Assembly (NCBI RefSeq): GCF_000377665.1
Contig: NZ_KB898653.1
Coordinates: 124,001-188,000, forward strand
Direction: 5' to 3'
Origin: Vreelandella zhanjiangensis DSM 21076
GTDB taxonomy: Bacteria; Pseudomonadota; Gammaproteobacteria; Pseudomonadales; Halomonadaceae
DNA length: 64,000 bases
Below, piece after piece: positions 32,863-41,238 of the stretch. Under the pieces are notes generated by a model. It did not search any database, had not been told where the DNA came from, and was given only the letters and a program-made list of their open reading frames with translations. A program made the translations under genes and the position numbers. Positions within the stretch are counted from its first letter, which is position 1; every line of letters begins with the position of its first letter.

Positions 32863-34065
32863 ATGACAAACGTTTATTTATGTCACCCGCGACGCACTGC
32901 CGTAGGCCGGTTTGGTGGCACGCTGGCAAGCGTGCGCCCGGACGATTTCGCCGCCACGATATTTAAAGCTGTGCTGGCGGATGCGCCGGATCTCGATCCT
33001 GCTGCAATTGAAGAAGTGTTTATGGGCTGTGCCAACCAGGCCGGTGAAGATAATCGCAACGTCGCGCGGATGTCGTCACTTCTGGCAGGCATCCCCACCT
33101 CGGTTCCTGGCACCACCATGAACCGCCTGTGCGGCTCGGGTATGGACGCGGTAGGTACGGCATTTCGGGCAATTAAAGCCGGTGAAATGGAGCTGGCGCT
33201 GGCCGGCGGCGTGGAATCCATGTCACGCGCGCCTTATGTGATGGGCAAAGCCGACAGCGCCTTCGCCCGCGGGCAGAAAATCGAAGACACCACCATTGGC
33301 TGGCGGTTTATCAATCCGCTGATGAAGAAAGCCTATGGGGTGGACTCCATGCCCGAGACGGCGGAGAACGTCGCCGAGCAGTTCAATATTTCCCGGGAAG
33401 ATCAGGACGCTTTTGCATTGCGCTCTCAGCAGAAAGCCGCTGCCGCCCAACAGGCCGGCCGGTTTACCCAGGAAATCACCGCCATTGAGATTCCGCGCCG
33501 TAAGCAAGAGCCGCTGATCTTTGATACCGATGAGCACCCGCGGGAAACCACGCTGGAGAAACTCGCCGCTTTGCCGACACCCTTCCGCGATGGCGGCAGC
33601 ATCACGGCAGGCAACGCCTCCGGCGTTAACGACGGCGCAGCCGCGATGCTGGTAGCAAGCGAAGCGGCCGTTCAGCAGCATGGCCTGACGCCCATGGCCA
33701 AGATTATCGGCATGGCAACGGCCGGGGTCGAGCCACGCATCATGGGTTACGGCCCGGTTCCCGCCGTGCAGAAACTGCTCAAGCGCACCGGTATTTCGCT
33801 GGATGAGATCGATGTGTTCGAGTTTAACGAGGCGTTTGCCGCCCAGGCGCTGGCCTGTATGCGCGATTTAGGCCTTGAAGACGACGACCCACGTGTTAAC
33901 CCTAACGGCGGCGCGATTGCGCTGGGCCATCCGCTGGGCATGTCCGGCGCGCGGCTACTGCTAACCGCTGCCCATGAGCTGCAAAACAGCGGTAAACGCT
34001 ACGCCCTGTGCACCATGTGTGTGGGCGTGGGCCAGGGTATTGCGACGCTGATCGAACGCGCTTAA
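32863..34065 (+). CDS. pcaF: 3-oxoadipyl-CoA thiolase
   Basis: Thiolase that cleaves 3-oxoadipyl-CoA to succinyl-CoA and acetyl-CoA, last step of the beta-ketoadipate pathway. The acylated Cys is C90 in [14 protein letters not shown]356 in [13 protein letters not shown] and C386 in [10 protein letters not shown] complete the site. The ATG at 32863 follows AAGGAGTC; the frame opens earlier at 32833 inside pcaJ. Length 400 is exact for PcaF. The enzyme could also finish the unassigned pathway to the left. Confidence 0.95.
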   Translation: MTNVYLCHPRRTAVGRFGGTLASVRPDDFAATIFKAVLADAPDLDPAAIEEVFMGCANQAGEDNRNVARMSSLLAGIPTSVPGTTMNRLCGSGMDAVGTAFRAIKAGEMELALAGGVESMSRAPYVMGKADSAFARGQKIEDTTIGWRFINPLMKKAYGVDSMPETAENVAEQFNISREDQDAFALRSQQKAAAAQQAGRFTQEITAIEIPRRKQEPLIFDTDEHPRETTLEKLAALPTPFRDGGSITAGNASGVNDGAAAMLVASEAAVQQHGLTPMAKIIGMATAGVEPRIMGYGPVPAVQKLLKRTGISLDEIDVFEFNEAFAAQALACMRDLGLEDDDPRVNPNGGAIALGHPLGMSGARLLLTAAHELQNSGKRYALCTMCVGVGQGIATLIERA

Positions 34066-34076
34066 CGGAGATATCC

Positions 34077-35246
34077 ATGGCATTTCATACCATCAACGGC
34101 CGCAGTGTGGCCTACCGGCTGCTGGGTGCTGCGGCGAATCCGCTTATCGTATTGGCTCATCCGCTAGGCATGAGCCAGGCCGTATGGGACGACGTTATTC
34201 CCGTGCTGCTGCCGCGCTATCGCGTACTCACCTGGGATTTACCCGGTCATGGCGCCAGCCAGGCAGTCACCGGCGAGCAGCTTACGCCCGCCAATCTAGC
34301 CGCCGAGGCCTTGGCGCTTGCCGAGCTTGCGGGCGCTGCGCGCTTTCATTTCGCCGGCACTTCGGTAGGTGGCGTGGTAGGTCAGCAGCTGATTGCTGAG
34401 CATAGCGAGCGTTTGCTCTCCGCCACGCTTACCAATACCGGCGCGGTCATCGGCACCCCGGAACTCTGGAACACCCGCGCAGGTCGCGTGCGTCAGGAAG
34501 GACTTGCGGCTATGTCACCAGAGATCGTGCCGCGCTGGTTTGCGCCCACGGCCTTTGAGGCAAGCCCCGCACTGAAAGCGGGCTGGTGCATTCAGATGGG
34601 CCGCGGCGACGATGAATCCTACGCTCAGCTGTGTGAAATGCTCGGCCGCGAGACGTTTACCGGCAAGCTCTCCAACAAGAACGTCAAGGTGCAGCTACTT
34701 GGCGGCAGTGAAGACCTGGCCACGCCGCCGACGACACTGGAAGCCTTGTCTGCCGAGCTTGACGGCGCACCGCTTGAGGTTTTTGACGGCGTAGGTCATG
34801 TGCCTTCAGTAGAAGCGCCTCAGCTAATCGCCGAGAAGCTGCTTGGCGTGCTGGCAACAGATTTGGGCGACGTGGCGAACCACGGCGTGGCCTACGCGAC
34901 CGGCCTGGAAACTCGCAAGCAAGTGCTGGGCGAAGAGCATGTGGCACGTTCAACCGCTAACGCCAACAGCCTGGATACCCCCTTCCAACAGATGATTACC
35001 CGTCTGGCCTGGGGCGAGCTTTGGAGTAACGAGGATCTCACCCGCCGCGAGCGCAGCATGATTACCACCGGTATTCTGGCAGCTCTCGGCCGTGAAGAGC
35101 TGACGTTACACCTGAAAACCGCCAAGCGTATTGGCCTGACGGAAGCCGAACTTCGTCAGGTAATCATGCATGTGGCGATTTACGGCGGTGTACCGGCAGC
35201 CAACCATGCCTTTGCCTTGGCCAAAGAGCTGGGCTGGGGTGAATAA
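34077..35246 (+). CDS. pcaDC: Fused 3-oxoadipate enol-lactonase / 4-carboxymuconolactone decarboxylase
   Basis: A two-domain protein of 389 residues. Residues 1 to about 260 form the PcaD alpha/beta-hydrolase: LAHPLGMSQAVWDDVIP, nucleophile Ser in FAGTSVGGVVGQQ, acid in LLGGSEDLATPP and His in GVGHVPSVEAP. From about 275 to the end is PcaC: NSLDTPFQQMITRLAWGELW, RRERSMITTGILAALGR and HVAIYGGVPAANHAFALAKE. One chain would decarboxylate 4-carboxymuconolactone and open the enol-lactone. Such fusions are known as PcaL in actinobacteria and some proteobacteria. The ATG at 34077 follows ACGGAG. Confidence 0.93.
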   Translation: MAFHTINGRSVAYRLLGAAANPLIVLAHPLGMSQAVWDDVIPVLLPRYRVLTWDLPGHGASQAVTGEQLTPANLAAEALALAELAGAARFHFAGTSVGGVVGQQLIAEHSERLLSATLTNTGAVIGTPELWNTRAGRVRQEGLAAMSPEIVPRWFAPTAFEASPALKAGWCIQMGRGDDESYAQLCEMLGRETFTGKLSNKNVKVQLLGGSEDLATPPTTLEALSAELDGAPLEVFDGVGHVPSVEAPQLIAEKLLGVLATDLGDVANHGVAYATGLETRKQVLGEEHVARSTANANSLDTPFQQMITRLAWGELWSNEDLTRRERSMITTGILAALGREELTLHLKTAKRIGLTEAELRQVIMHVAIYGGVPAANHAFALAKELGWGE

Positions 35247-35303
35247 TCGATCAGTTATCGACTGAACATTCATAATGCTTCCTGTATTAAATGGAGCCAT
35301 GCC

Positions 35304-36755
35304 ATGACGTCAGTTCAACTATTAATCGACGGCCAGCAGTGTCCTGCTTCAGATAGCGCCACCTTCAAACGCTGCAATCCGCTGAGCGGCGAAACAGTCT
35401 CACAAGTGGCAGCAGCCTCGCTTGACGATGTCAACCGGGCTATCGAAGCGGCTCACGGCGCTTTCAAGTCCTGGTCCCAGACAGGCCCCGGCGAGCGCCG
35501 GGCGAAGCTGACTAAAGCCGCCGATTTAATGGAGGCCCGCCAGCAAGAGTTTATTGATGCCATGGTCGATGAAACCGGTGCTACCCCAGGATGGGCAGGC
35601 TTTAATGTCATGGTGGCTGCCAACGTACTGCGTGAGTCGGCCGCCTTAACCACACAGATACAGGGCGATATTATCCCCTCCAATGTACCTGATAGCCTAG
35701 CCATGGGCATTCGCGTACCTTGCGGCGTGGTGGTGGGTATCGCCCCGTGGAACGCGCCTATCATTCTGGGCACACGGGCCATTGCCGCCCCCTTGGCGTG
35801 TGGTAACAGCGTTATTCTTAAAGCTTCTGAAATGTGCCCGAATACGCACGCGCTGATTGGGCAGGTGCTGCACGATGCGGGCCTGGGTAACGGCGTGGTT
35901 AACGTTATCCATAACCAGCCTGAGCAAGCCGCAAGCGTGGTGGGCGCATTGATTAAGCATCCGGCGGTTCGGCGTATCAACTTCACCGGCTCTACAACGG
36001 TTGGACGCATCATTGCAGAGAAAGCCGCCAAGCACCTTAAGCCCGTACTGTTAGAGCTGGGCGGCAAGGCGCCTTTTCTGGTGCTTGACGATGCCGATAT
36101 TGACGCAGCGGTTGAAGCGGCCGCTTTCGGCGCCTTCTTCAATCAGGGGCAAATCTGCATGTCGACCGAGCGCTTGATCGTAGATGAAGCCGTTGCCGAT
36201 GAGTTTGCCGAGAAGTTGGCGGCCAAAGCGAAGACACTGACCGCGGGAGATCCTCGTGCAGAAGGCAATGCGCTGGGAACGCTCATCAACCAGGAGTCTG
36301 GTCATAAGCTCAACGAGCTGATCGATGATGCCCTCAGCAATGGCGCCCGCTTAGGCTCGGGAGGAAAGGCCGAAGGTGTCGTGATGCAGCCAACGCTGGT
36401 GGATAACGTCACAAAGGCAATGCGGCTTTATTCGGAAGAGTCCTTTGGCCCTGTGGTCGCCATGATTCGCGTCAAGGGTGAAGAGGAGGCCATTCGCGTT
36501 GCCAATGATAGCGAGTACGGCCTTTCTGGCGCCGTGTTTACCCGCGATTGCGCACGCGGGCTGCGGGTTGCCGGGCGCATTGAAACTGGCATTTGCCATA
36601 TCAATGCGCCAACGGTACATGACGAGCCGCAAATGCCGTTTGGCGGTGTAAAAAGTAGCGGTTACGGACGCTTCGGTGGCAAGGCGGTCATCGAGGAGTT
36701 CACGGACCTGCGCTGGATGACGCTGCAAACCGGCCCGCGTCACTATCCTATCTAG
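35304..36755 (+). CDS. Aromatic aldehyde dehydrogenase (vanillin/4-hydroxybenzaldehyde type)
   Basis: NAD(P)-dependent aldehyde dehydrogenase, 483 residues. GIAPWNAPIILGTRAIAAPL and FTGSTTVGRIIAEKAAKHL mark the cofactor site; catalytic Glu lies in LLELGGKAPFLVL and Cys in FFNQGQICMSTERLIV. The N-terminus lacks transit sequences. The pattern fits benzaldehyde, salicylaldehyde and vanillin dehydrogenases. Set between pcaDC and pcaQ, it would most simply oxidise 4-hydroxybenzaldehyde to 4-hydroxybenzoate (or vanillin to vanillate). No vanillate demethylase was seen, favouring the former. Confidence 0.85.
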   Translation: MTSVQLLIDGQQCPASDSATFKRCNPLSGETVSQVAAASLDDVNRAIEAAHGAFKSWSQTGPGERRAKLTKAADLMEARQQEFIDAMVDETGATPGWAGFNVMVAANVLRESAALTTQIQGDIIPSNVPDSLAMGIRVPCGVVVGIAPWNAPIILGTRAIAAPLACGNSVILKASEMCPNTHALIGQVLHDAGLGNGVVNVIHNQPEQAASVVGALIKHPAVRRINFTGSTTVGRIIAEKAAKHLKPVLLELGGKAPFLVLDDADIDAAVEAAAFGAFFNQGQICMSTERLIVDEAVADEFAEKLAAKAKTLTAGDPRAEGNALGTLINQESGHKLNELIDDALSNGARLGSGGKAEGVVMQPTLVDNVTKAMRLYSEESFGPVVAMIRVKGEEEAIRVANDSEYGLSGAVFTRDCARGLRVAGRIETGICHINAPTVHDEPQMPFGGVKSSGYGRFGGKAVIEEFTDLRWMTLQTGPRHYPI

Positions 36756-36929
36756 TGCGTATAGCGGGTTCAGAATGGCACTCCAGGGCGCCGTTCTGAC
36801 AACAGGGCCGTGCCGAGGCCAAACAATCCCTAAACCTGCCGGATAAGTGCGCAGAGTAAATTTAACGATTTCCTTGTATGCGCTAATCAGCGAAGGTAGC
36901 GTCTTCTTTTTCGCTGATAATAGAAAGCC

Positions 36930-37865
36930 ATGCTCAACGCCCGGATCAAATTACGCCACCTGATGGCGTTTCTCGAGGTTGCCAAGCGGCGCAGCTTTGC
37001 CCGCGCTGCTGAGGCGCTGGCGATTACCCAACCGGGGATCTCCAAGGCAATACGTGAGCTTGAGGAGATCCTGCACACGCCGCTTTTTGAGCGCACCTCG
37101 CAAGGGGTGTCGCTCACCCAGGCGGGCTTGACGCTGCTGCGCCATGCGGGGCCTGCCATGCGGGCGCTGGACGAAGGCGTCAGTGCCGTCGGTGATGCGC
37201 ATCATGGTGGACGCTGGCTGCGCATAGGGGCACTGTCCACCGTCGAGAGCCGCCTGCTGCCTGTGGCGATACAGCGCTGGCACAGCGCTTCAACGGGCCA
37301 GCACGATACCAGCGTCTCGGTAGTAACCGGCGCCAGTGCTTATCTACTTTCGCGCTTGCGCCTGGGTGAGCTTGATATGGTGGTCGGGCGGATGACCGAG
37401 GCGCGGGAAATTGGCGATCTCTATTTTGAACATCTTTATTATGAGCCGCTGGTTATAGTGGCACGCAGCGGTCATCCGCTTGCCCAGGTAACGCCGGTAG
37501 CCGCGAGCCAGCTCATTGCCTACCCCTGGGCACTGCCGCCCCCGCAAACCACGCTGCGCCAACAGGTGGACAGCTTTTGTGTACGCCATGCCATCACGCT
37601 GCCACCGCTGTTGTTGGAGACCCTCTCGCTGCCGGTCAGCTACCGCTACACGCTGGAGAGCGACGCACTCTGGATAGCCCCGCGGGAAGCGGTGATCGAG
37701 GAGTTGGAGAGCGGCCTGCTCAAAGAGCTTGCACTGCCGTTTGAAGCGCAGGGTGGGTCTGTGGGCATCTGCACGAATGTGAGCATGACGAAGTCGCTGA
37801 CCCGCGACGCATTTTGCGAAACGCTACGCCAAGTGGCGGCGGAGCGCATTATACCAAAGCCGTAA
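36930..37865 (+). CDS. pcaQ: LysR-family activator PcaQ
   Basis: LysR-type regulator of protocatechuate genes, 311 residues. The winged helix at 1-65 (RIKLRHLMAFLEVAKRRSFA, then ITQPGISKAIRELEEILHTP) is followed by an inducer domain. The opening LRHLMAFLEVA and GDLYFEHLYYEPLVIVARSGHPL fit the PcaQ group. It lies 137 bases before pcaH on the same strand, rather than divergent as in rhizobia. A perfect palindrome of PcaQ-site type lies just after its stop. The inducer is expected to be beta-carboxy-cis,cis-muconate or the lactone. Confidence 0.85.
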   Translation: MLNARIKLRHLMAFLEVAKRRSFARAAEALAITQPGISKAIRELEEILHTPLFERTSQGVSLTQAGLTLLRHAGPAMRALDEGVSAVGDAHHGGRWLRIGALSTVESRLLPVAIQRWHSASTGQHDTSVSVVTGASAYLLSRLRLGELDMVVGRMTEAREIGDLYFEHLYYEPLVIVARSGHPLAQVTPVAASQLIAYPWALPPPQTTLRQQVDSFCVRHAITLPPLLLETLSLPVSYRYTLESDALWIAPREAVIEELESGLLKELALPFEAQGGSVGICTNVSMTKSLTRDAFCETLRQVAAERIIPKP

Positions 37866-37870
37866 ACATC

Positions 37871-37886
37871 ATAACCTATAGGTTAT
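37871..37886. promoter_or_regulatory. PcaQ-type operator upstream of pcaH
   Basis: ATAACC-TATA-GGTTAT is a perfect 16-base palindrome, matching the ATAACC-N4-GGTTA core described for PcaQ in Sinorhizobium. It lies 5 bases after the pcaQ stop and 116 bases before the pcaH ATG. A possible -35 (TTGACG, 37935-37940) follows, with only a weak -10. Confidence 0.8.
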
Positions 37887-38002
37887 GACTGGAAATGACT
37901 CTTCAATTGGCATGCATAAGGCAACGCGTCACACTTGACGAGTGACAGTGCAAAGGGGGCTAGCGCCGCCCGATGCTTACCTCGCCATAAAGAGCATTCG
38001 CC

Positions 38003-38725
38003 ATGCAGCCTAAATATAATCGCTTTGTAACCCGTGACCGTAACTGGCATCCGCCCGCCTATGCCCCAGGCTATAAAACCTCCGTTGCGCGCTCGCCCCA
38101 GCAGGCGTTGATGAGCATGCAGCAGCCCACTGCTTCTGAGCTGACAGGGCCTGATTTCAGCCATCTGCGGGTGGGGCCCTATGATAACGACCTGTTGATG
38201 AACTTTACGCAAGGCGAAGGGCTGCCTCAGGGTGAACGGATCATCTTGTTTGGCCGCGTGGTAGACCAGTTTGGCAAGCCGGTACCCCATACGCTGGTAG
38301 AAATGTGGCAGGCCAATGCGGGCGGGCGCTATCGCCACAAGAAAGATGCTTACCTGGCACCGCTGGACCCTCATTTTGGTGGTGTGGGCCGCTGCTTGAC
38401 TGACGATCAGGGCTTTTACCGTTTTCGGACCATCAAGCCAGGCCCCTATCCTTGGCCGAATGATGTGAATAGCTGGCGGCCGGCGCATATTCATGTCTCG
38501 GTCATGGGGCCGTCTATCTCTTCTCGGCTGATCACGCAGATGTACTTTGAGGGAGACCCTTTGATTCCGCTATGCCCCATCGTGCAAACACTGAAAGACC
38601 CCGAAGCCGTGGAAACGATGGTTGGCCGCCTGGATATGGCTAACAGCAGGCCGATGGATTGCCTGGCTTACCGTTTTAACATTGTGGTGCGTGGCGAGCT
38701 GCAAACCTTCTTTGAAAATCAATAA
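38003..38725 (+). CDS. pcaH: Protocatechuate 3,4-dioxygenase beta subunit
   Basis: Iron(III)-binding subunit of the intradiol ring-cleaving enzyme that makes 3-carboxy-cis,cis-muconate. Iron ligands are seen at Y110 (in [11 protein letters not shown]), Y149 (PGPYPWPN), H162 and H164 ([10 protein letters not shown]), each two residues above the P. putida numbering. Length 240. It has a weak ribosome site. pcaG follows after 13 bases. Confidence 0.96.
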   Translation: MQPKYNRFVTRDRNWHPPAYAPGYKTSVARSPQQALMSMQQPTASELTGPDFSHLRVGPYDNDLLMNFTQGEGLPQGERIILFGRVVDQFGKPVPHTLVEMWQANAGGRYRHKKDAYLAPLDPHFGGVGRCLTDDQGFYRFRTIKPGPYPWPNDVNSWRPAHIHVSVMGPSISSRLITQMYFEGDPLIPLCPIVQTLKDPEAVETMVGRLDMANSRPMDCLAYRFNIVVRGELQTFFENQ

Positions 38726-38738
38726 GGCAGGGGGATTG

Positions 38739-39374
38739 ATGATGAAACAGCCTAACACCCAGCCGGTGAGCGAAATGATGCTGCGTGAAACCGCCTCGCA
38801 AACCGCCGGACCTTACGTGCATATTGGTTTGGCGCTGGCCGCGGCCGGTAACCCCGAGCGCGACGAAGAGATCTGGAGCGAAATGGCCAAGCCCGATGCC
38901 ACGGGCGAGCATATCGAGATTGTGGGCACCGTGATTGATGGTAACGGTGATCTGGTGCGTGATGCCTTCCTGGAAGCGTGGCAGGCCGATGCCGAGGGGC
39001 ACTATCAGGCAGATTATGATCTGCGCAAGCCGTTCAACAGCTTCGGAAGAACCGCCACGATAGCCGAGCAGGGCAGCGAGTGGTCGTTAAAGACCATCAA
39101 GCCGGGCGCCGTCGCACACCCTAACGGCAAGCTGATGGCGCCGCACATTAACCTGGCGATCTTTGCTCGTGGCGTGAATATCCACCTGCAAACGCGTCTC
39201 TATTTTGATGATGAGGTTGAGGCTAACCGCGAGTGCCCGGTGCTTTCGCGGGTTGAATCCGACAATCGTCGCCAGACGCTGATCGCCAAACGTGAAGAGG
39301 CCGACGGTATTACCCGCTACCGTTTTGATATTCGCTTGCAAGGGCCTGGGGAAACGATCTTTTTTGATTTCTAA
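38739..39374 (+). CDS. pcaG: Protocatechuate 3,4-dioxygenase alpha subunit
   Basis: Structural partner of PcaH that helps shape the active site. Landmarks are ETASQTAGPYVHIGLALAAA, EAWQADAEGHYQ, LKTIKPGAVAHPNGKLMAPH and a C-terminal IRLQGPGETIFFDF. Two ATGs, at 38739 and 38742, follow AGGGGG; either gives about 210 residues. A good terminator lies directly after it, so pcaHG is a two-gene unit. Confidence 0.95.
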   Translation: MMKQPNTQPVSEMMLRETASQTAGPYVHIGLALAAAGNPERDEEIWSEMAKPDATGEHIEIVGTVIDGNGDLVRDAFLEAWQADAEGHYQADYDLRKPFNSFGRTATIAEQGSEWSLKTIKPGAVAHPNGKLMAPHINLAIFARGVNIHLQTRLYFDDEVEANRECPVLSRVESDNRRQTLIAKREEADGITRYRFDIRLQGPGETIFFDF

Positions 39375-39391
39375 TCGTCATTTTTTCATTG

Positions 39392-39421
39392 AAACCGCTT
39401 GGCATTCGTCAGGCGGTTTTT
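39392..39421 (+). terminator. Intrinsic terminator after pcaHG
   Basis: AAACCGCTT (39392-39400) pairs with AGGCGGTTT (39411-39419) with one G-T pair, followed by TT. It is 17 bases after the pcaG stop. Confidence 0.85.
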
Positions 39422-39612
39422 AGGTATTAAATGCTTTTTAATGTTGTAAAAGTCTAATTGTAGGCCGTTCGTATGGCTTATTGATAAGTAATGACAATAT
39501 TAATATTAGTAAATATTAATTTACTCAGTAAACACTGCTCGCTATTAGCCTTAAACATCGACCAATGTCGATTAGCTCTCTTTGCCTGAGTAGATTAACG
39601 TAGCCTATATGC

Positions 39613-39626
39613 CGAACTAGTGTTCG
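39613..39626. promoter_or_regulatory. Palindrome upstream of the TRAP operon
   Basis: CGAAC-TAGT-GTTCG is a perfect 14-base palindrome, 44 bases before the TRAP binding-protein ATG. Its arms are those of the IclR-type sites in reversed order (CGAAC outward), so it may bind a different or related regulator. Operator role is inferred from position. Confidence 0.4.
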
Positions 39627-39670
39627 CTATAAAAACTAATAAAAATCCAATAAGTGTCAGGAGCCTCCCC

Positions 39671-40696
39671 ATGAAAACCAAGTTTGCTTGTTGTGTCTTG
39701 GCTGCTTCTATTGCTGCCGTTGGAATGGCGTCAGCCCAGGCAGCAACCACATTACGCATGGCCCACTTCTGGCCCGGCGCTTCCGGCGTCAATGAAGATA
39801 TTTTACAGGCTTGGGCAGATACCGTTGCCCAGGAGTCGAATGGCGATCTCAACGTTCAGATGTTCCCCTCAGGTACGTTAGCCAAGCCGGACTCCATCTA
39901 TGAGGCGGCCGCCAACGGTATTGCTGATATTGGTGCCACGGCACAGGGCTACACCGCTGGGCGTTTTCCTCTTTCACAGATTGTAGAGCTACCGGGCATC
40001 GCAACCACGGCAACCCAAGGCGCCTGTGTACTGCAAACGCTTTATGAAGAAGGCCATCTGGACAGCGAATACGAAGATACGCGTCCGCTGTTTATGTTTA
40101 CCACCGGGCCGGGCGGTATACACACCATAGATACGGATGTGCAAATGCCTGCTGACCTGGAGGGGCTGCGCATTCGTCGGCCAACCGCGGTGGCGGGTGA
40201 GATGCTTGAAAATATGGGCGCCACCCCGGTGGGTATGCCAGCACCGGATATCTATACCGCCATGCAGCGTGGCGTGATCGATGGCCTGAGCTTTCCGTGG
40301 GAAGGCTTGAAGGGCTTTCGCATCAACGAGCTGGTGAAATACCACACCGAAGTGCCGTTCTACACCCTGATCTTCGTGGCGACGATGAACCAGCGCGCTT
40401 ATGAAAATCTGACGCCTGAGCAGCAAACGGTTATCGACAATAACTCTGGTATGAAATGGGCTGCAAAAGCGGGGGAAGTCTTTGATCGCCTGGATGTAGA
40501 AGGTAAGCAGGAGGCTGTCGACGCTGGACATACCATTCGTGAAATCGAAAACCCGTTACAGCATCCTGATTGGCAGGCACCGCTTGAAACAGGTATCGAA
40601 AACTACTTAACCGAGCTAGAAGCGCGCGGCTTAAGCCAAGCACGAGACGTGTATGCGGCAGCGCAAGCCGCCAGCGAGTCTTGTAGCGCTCAATAA
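39671..40696 (+). CDS. TRAP transporter solute-binding protein
   Basis: DctP-family periplasmic binding protein with a Sec signal (about 1-22, ending AQA). The mature N-terminus TTLRMAHFWPGASGVNEDIL, the conserved Arg strand GLRIRRPTAVAGEMLENMGA and MPAPDIYTAMQRGVIDGLSF are family hallmarks. The ATG at 39671 follows CAGGAG; the frame opens earlier without a ribosome site. Length 341. With dctQ and dctM it forms a full TRAP importer inside the pca/pob island, so the ligand is probably an aromatic acid such as 4-hydroxybenzoate or protocatechuate. Confidence 0.9.
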   Translation: MKTKFACCVLAASIAAVGMASAQAATTLRMAHFWPGASGVNEDILQAWADTVAQESNGDLNVQMFPSGTLAKPDSIYEAAANGIADIGATAQGYTAGRFPLSQIVELPGIATTATQGACVLQTLYEEGHLDSEYEDTRPLFMFTTGPGGIHTIDTDVQMPADLEGLRIRRPTAVAGEMLENMGATPVGMPAPDIYTAMQRGVIDGLSFPWEGLKGFRINELVKYHTEVPFYTLIFVATMNQRAYENLTPEQQTVIDNNSGMKWAAKAGEVFDRLDVEGKQEAVDAGHTIREIENPLQHPDWQAPLETGIENYLTELEARGLSQARDVYAAAQAASESCSAQ

Positions 40697-40710
40697 AAAA
40701 GGTAGCGTGA

Positions 40711-41238
40711 ATGCAGTCGTCTCTCTACAGGGCCAGCCATTGGCTGGCCCTCATTTGCCGTTTCGTTGCAGGTGTTGCGCTCATTGGCTTGCTAATGGTC
40801 ACAATTGCCGATGTGAGCACGCGCTATCTTTCCAAGCTGACGGAAGGCGCTATATCCCTGCGTGTTTACGGGAGTGTCGAGCTGGTCAGCTATTTGATGC
40901 TGTTTGCATTACTCGCGGCCATGGCGGCCAACGTAGAGAAAAGCCAAGTGGTGGTAGAAGCCTTTTCGCACCGGCTGCCCCAGGCGATTAAAAATCGCCT
41001 GCAGGGCGTTTTTCTGCTCGGTTTCGTAGTGCTGGGGCTGGTTCTATTTGTCGGCCTGCTGGACTCGGCTGCTGCTGCTACGCGTCATGGGTCAACGACC
41101 CAGGATCTTCGATTACCCATGAGCCCCATCTATCATTTGGCGGCCATTCTAAGTTTGCTGCTTGGGTTGCGTAGCTTTATTCATGCGCTTCTCGGCGTTA
41201 TCTATGCCAAGGGAGAGGAAGCGGCTCATGGGGAGTGA
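40711..41238 (+). CDS. TRAP transporter small membrane subunit (DctQ)
   Basis: Four-helix small TRAP subunit, 175 residues, with hydrophobic segments at about 10-35, 55-75, 95-120 and 135-160. LIGLLMVTIADVSTRYL is the DctQ-type first helix. It lies 14 bases after the binding-protein gene and overlaps dctM by 11 bases. Confidence 0.9.
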   Translation: MQSSLYRASHWLALICRFVAGVALIGLLMVTIADVSTRYLSKLTEGAISLRVYGSVELVSYLMLFALLAAMAANVEKSQVVVEAFSHRLPQAIKNRLQGVFLLGFVVLGLVLFVGLLDSAAAATRHGSTTQDLRLPMSPIYHLAAILSLLLGLRSFIHALLGVIYAKGEEAAHGE

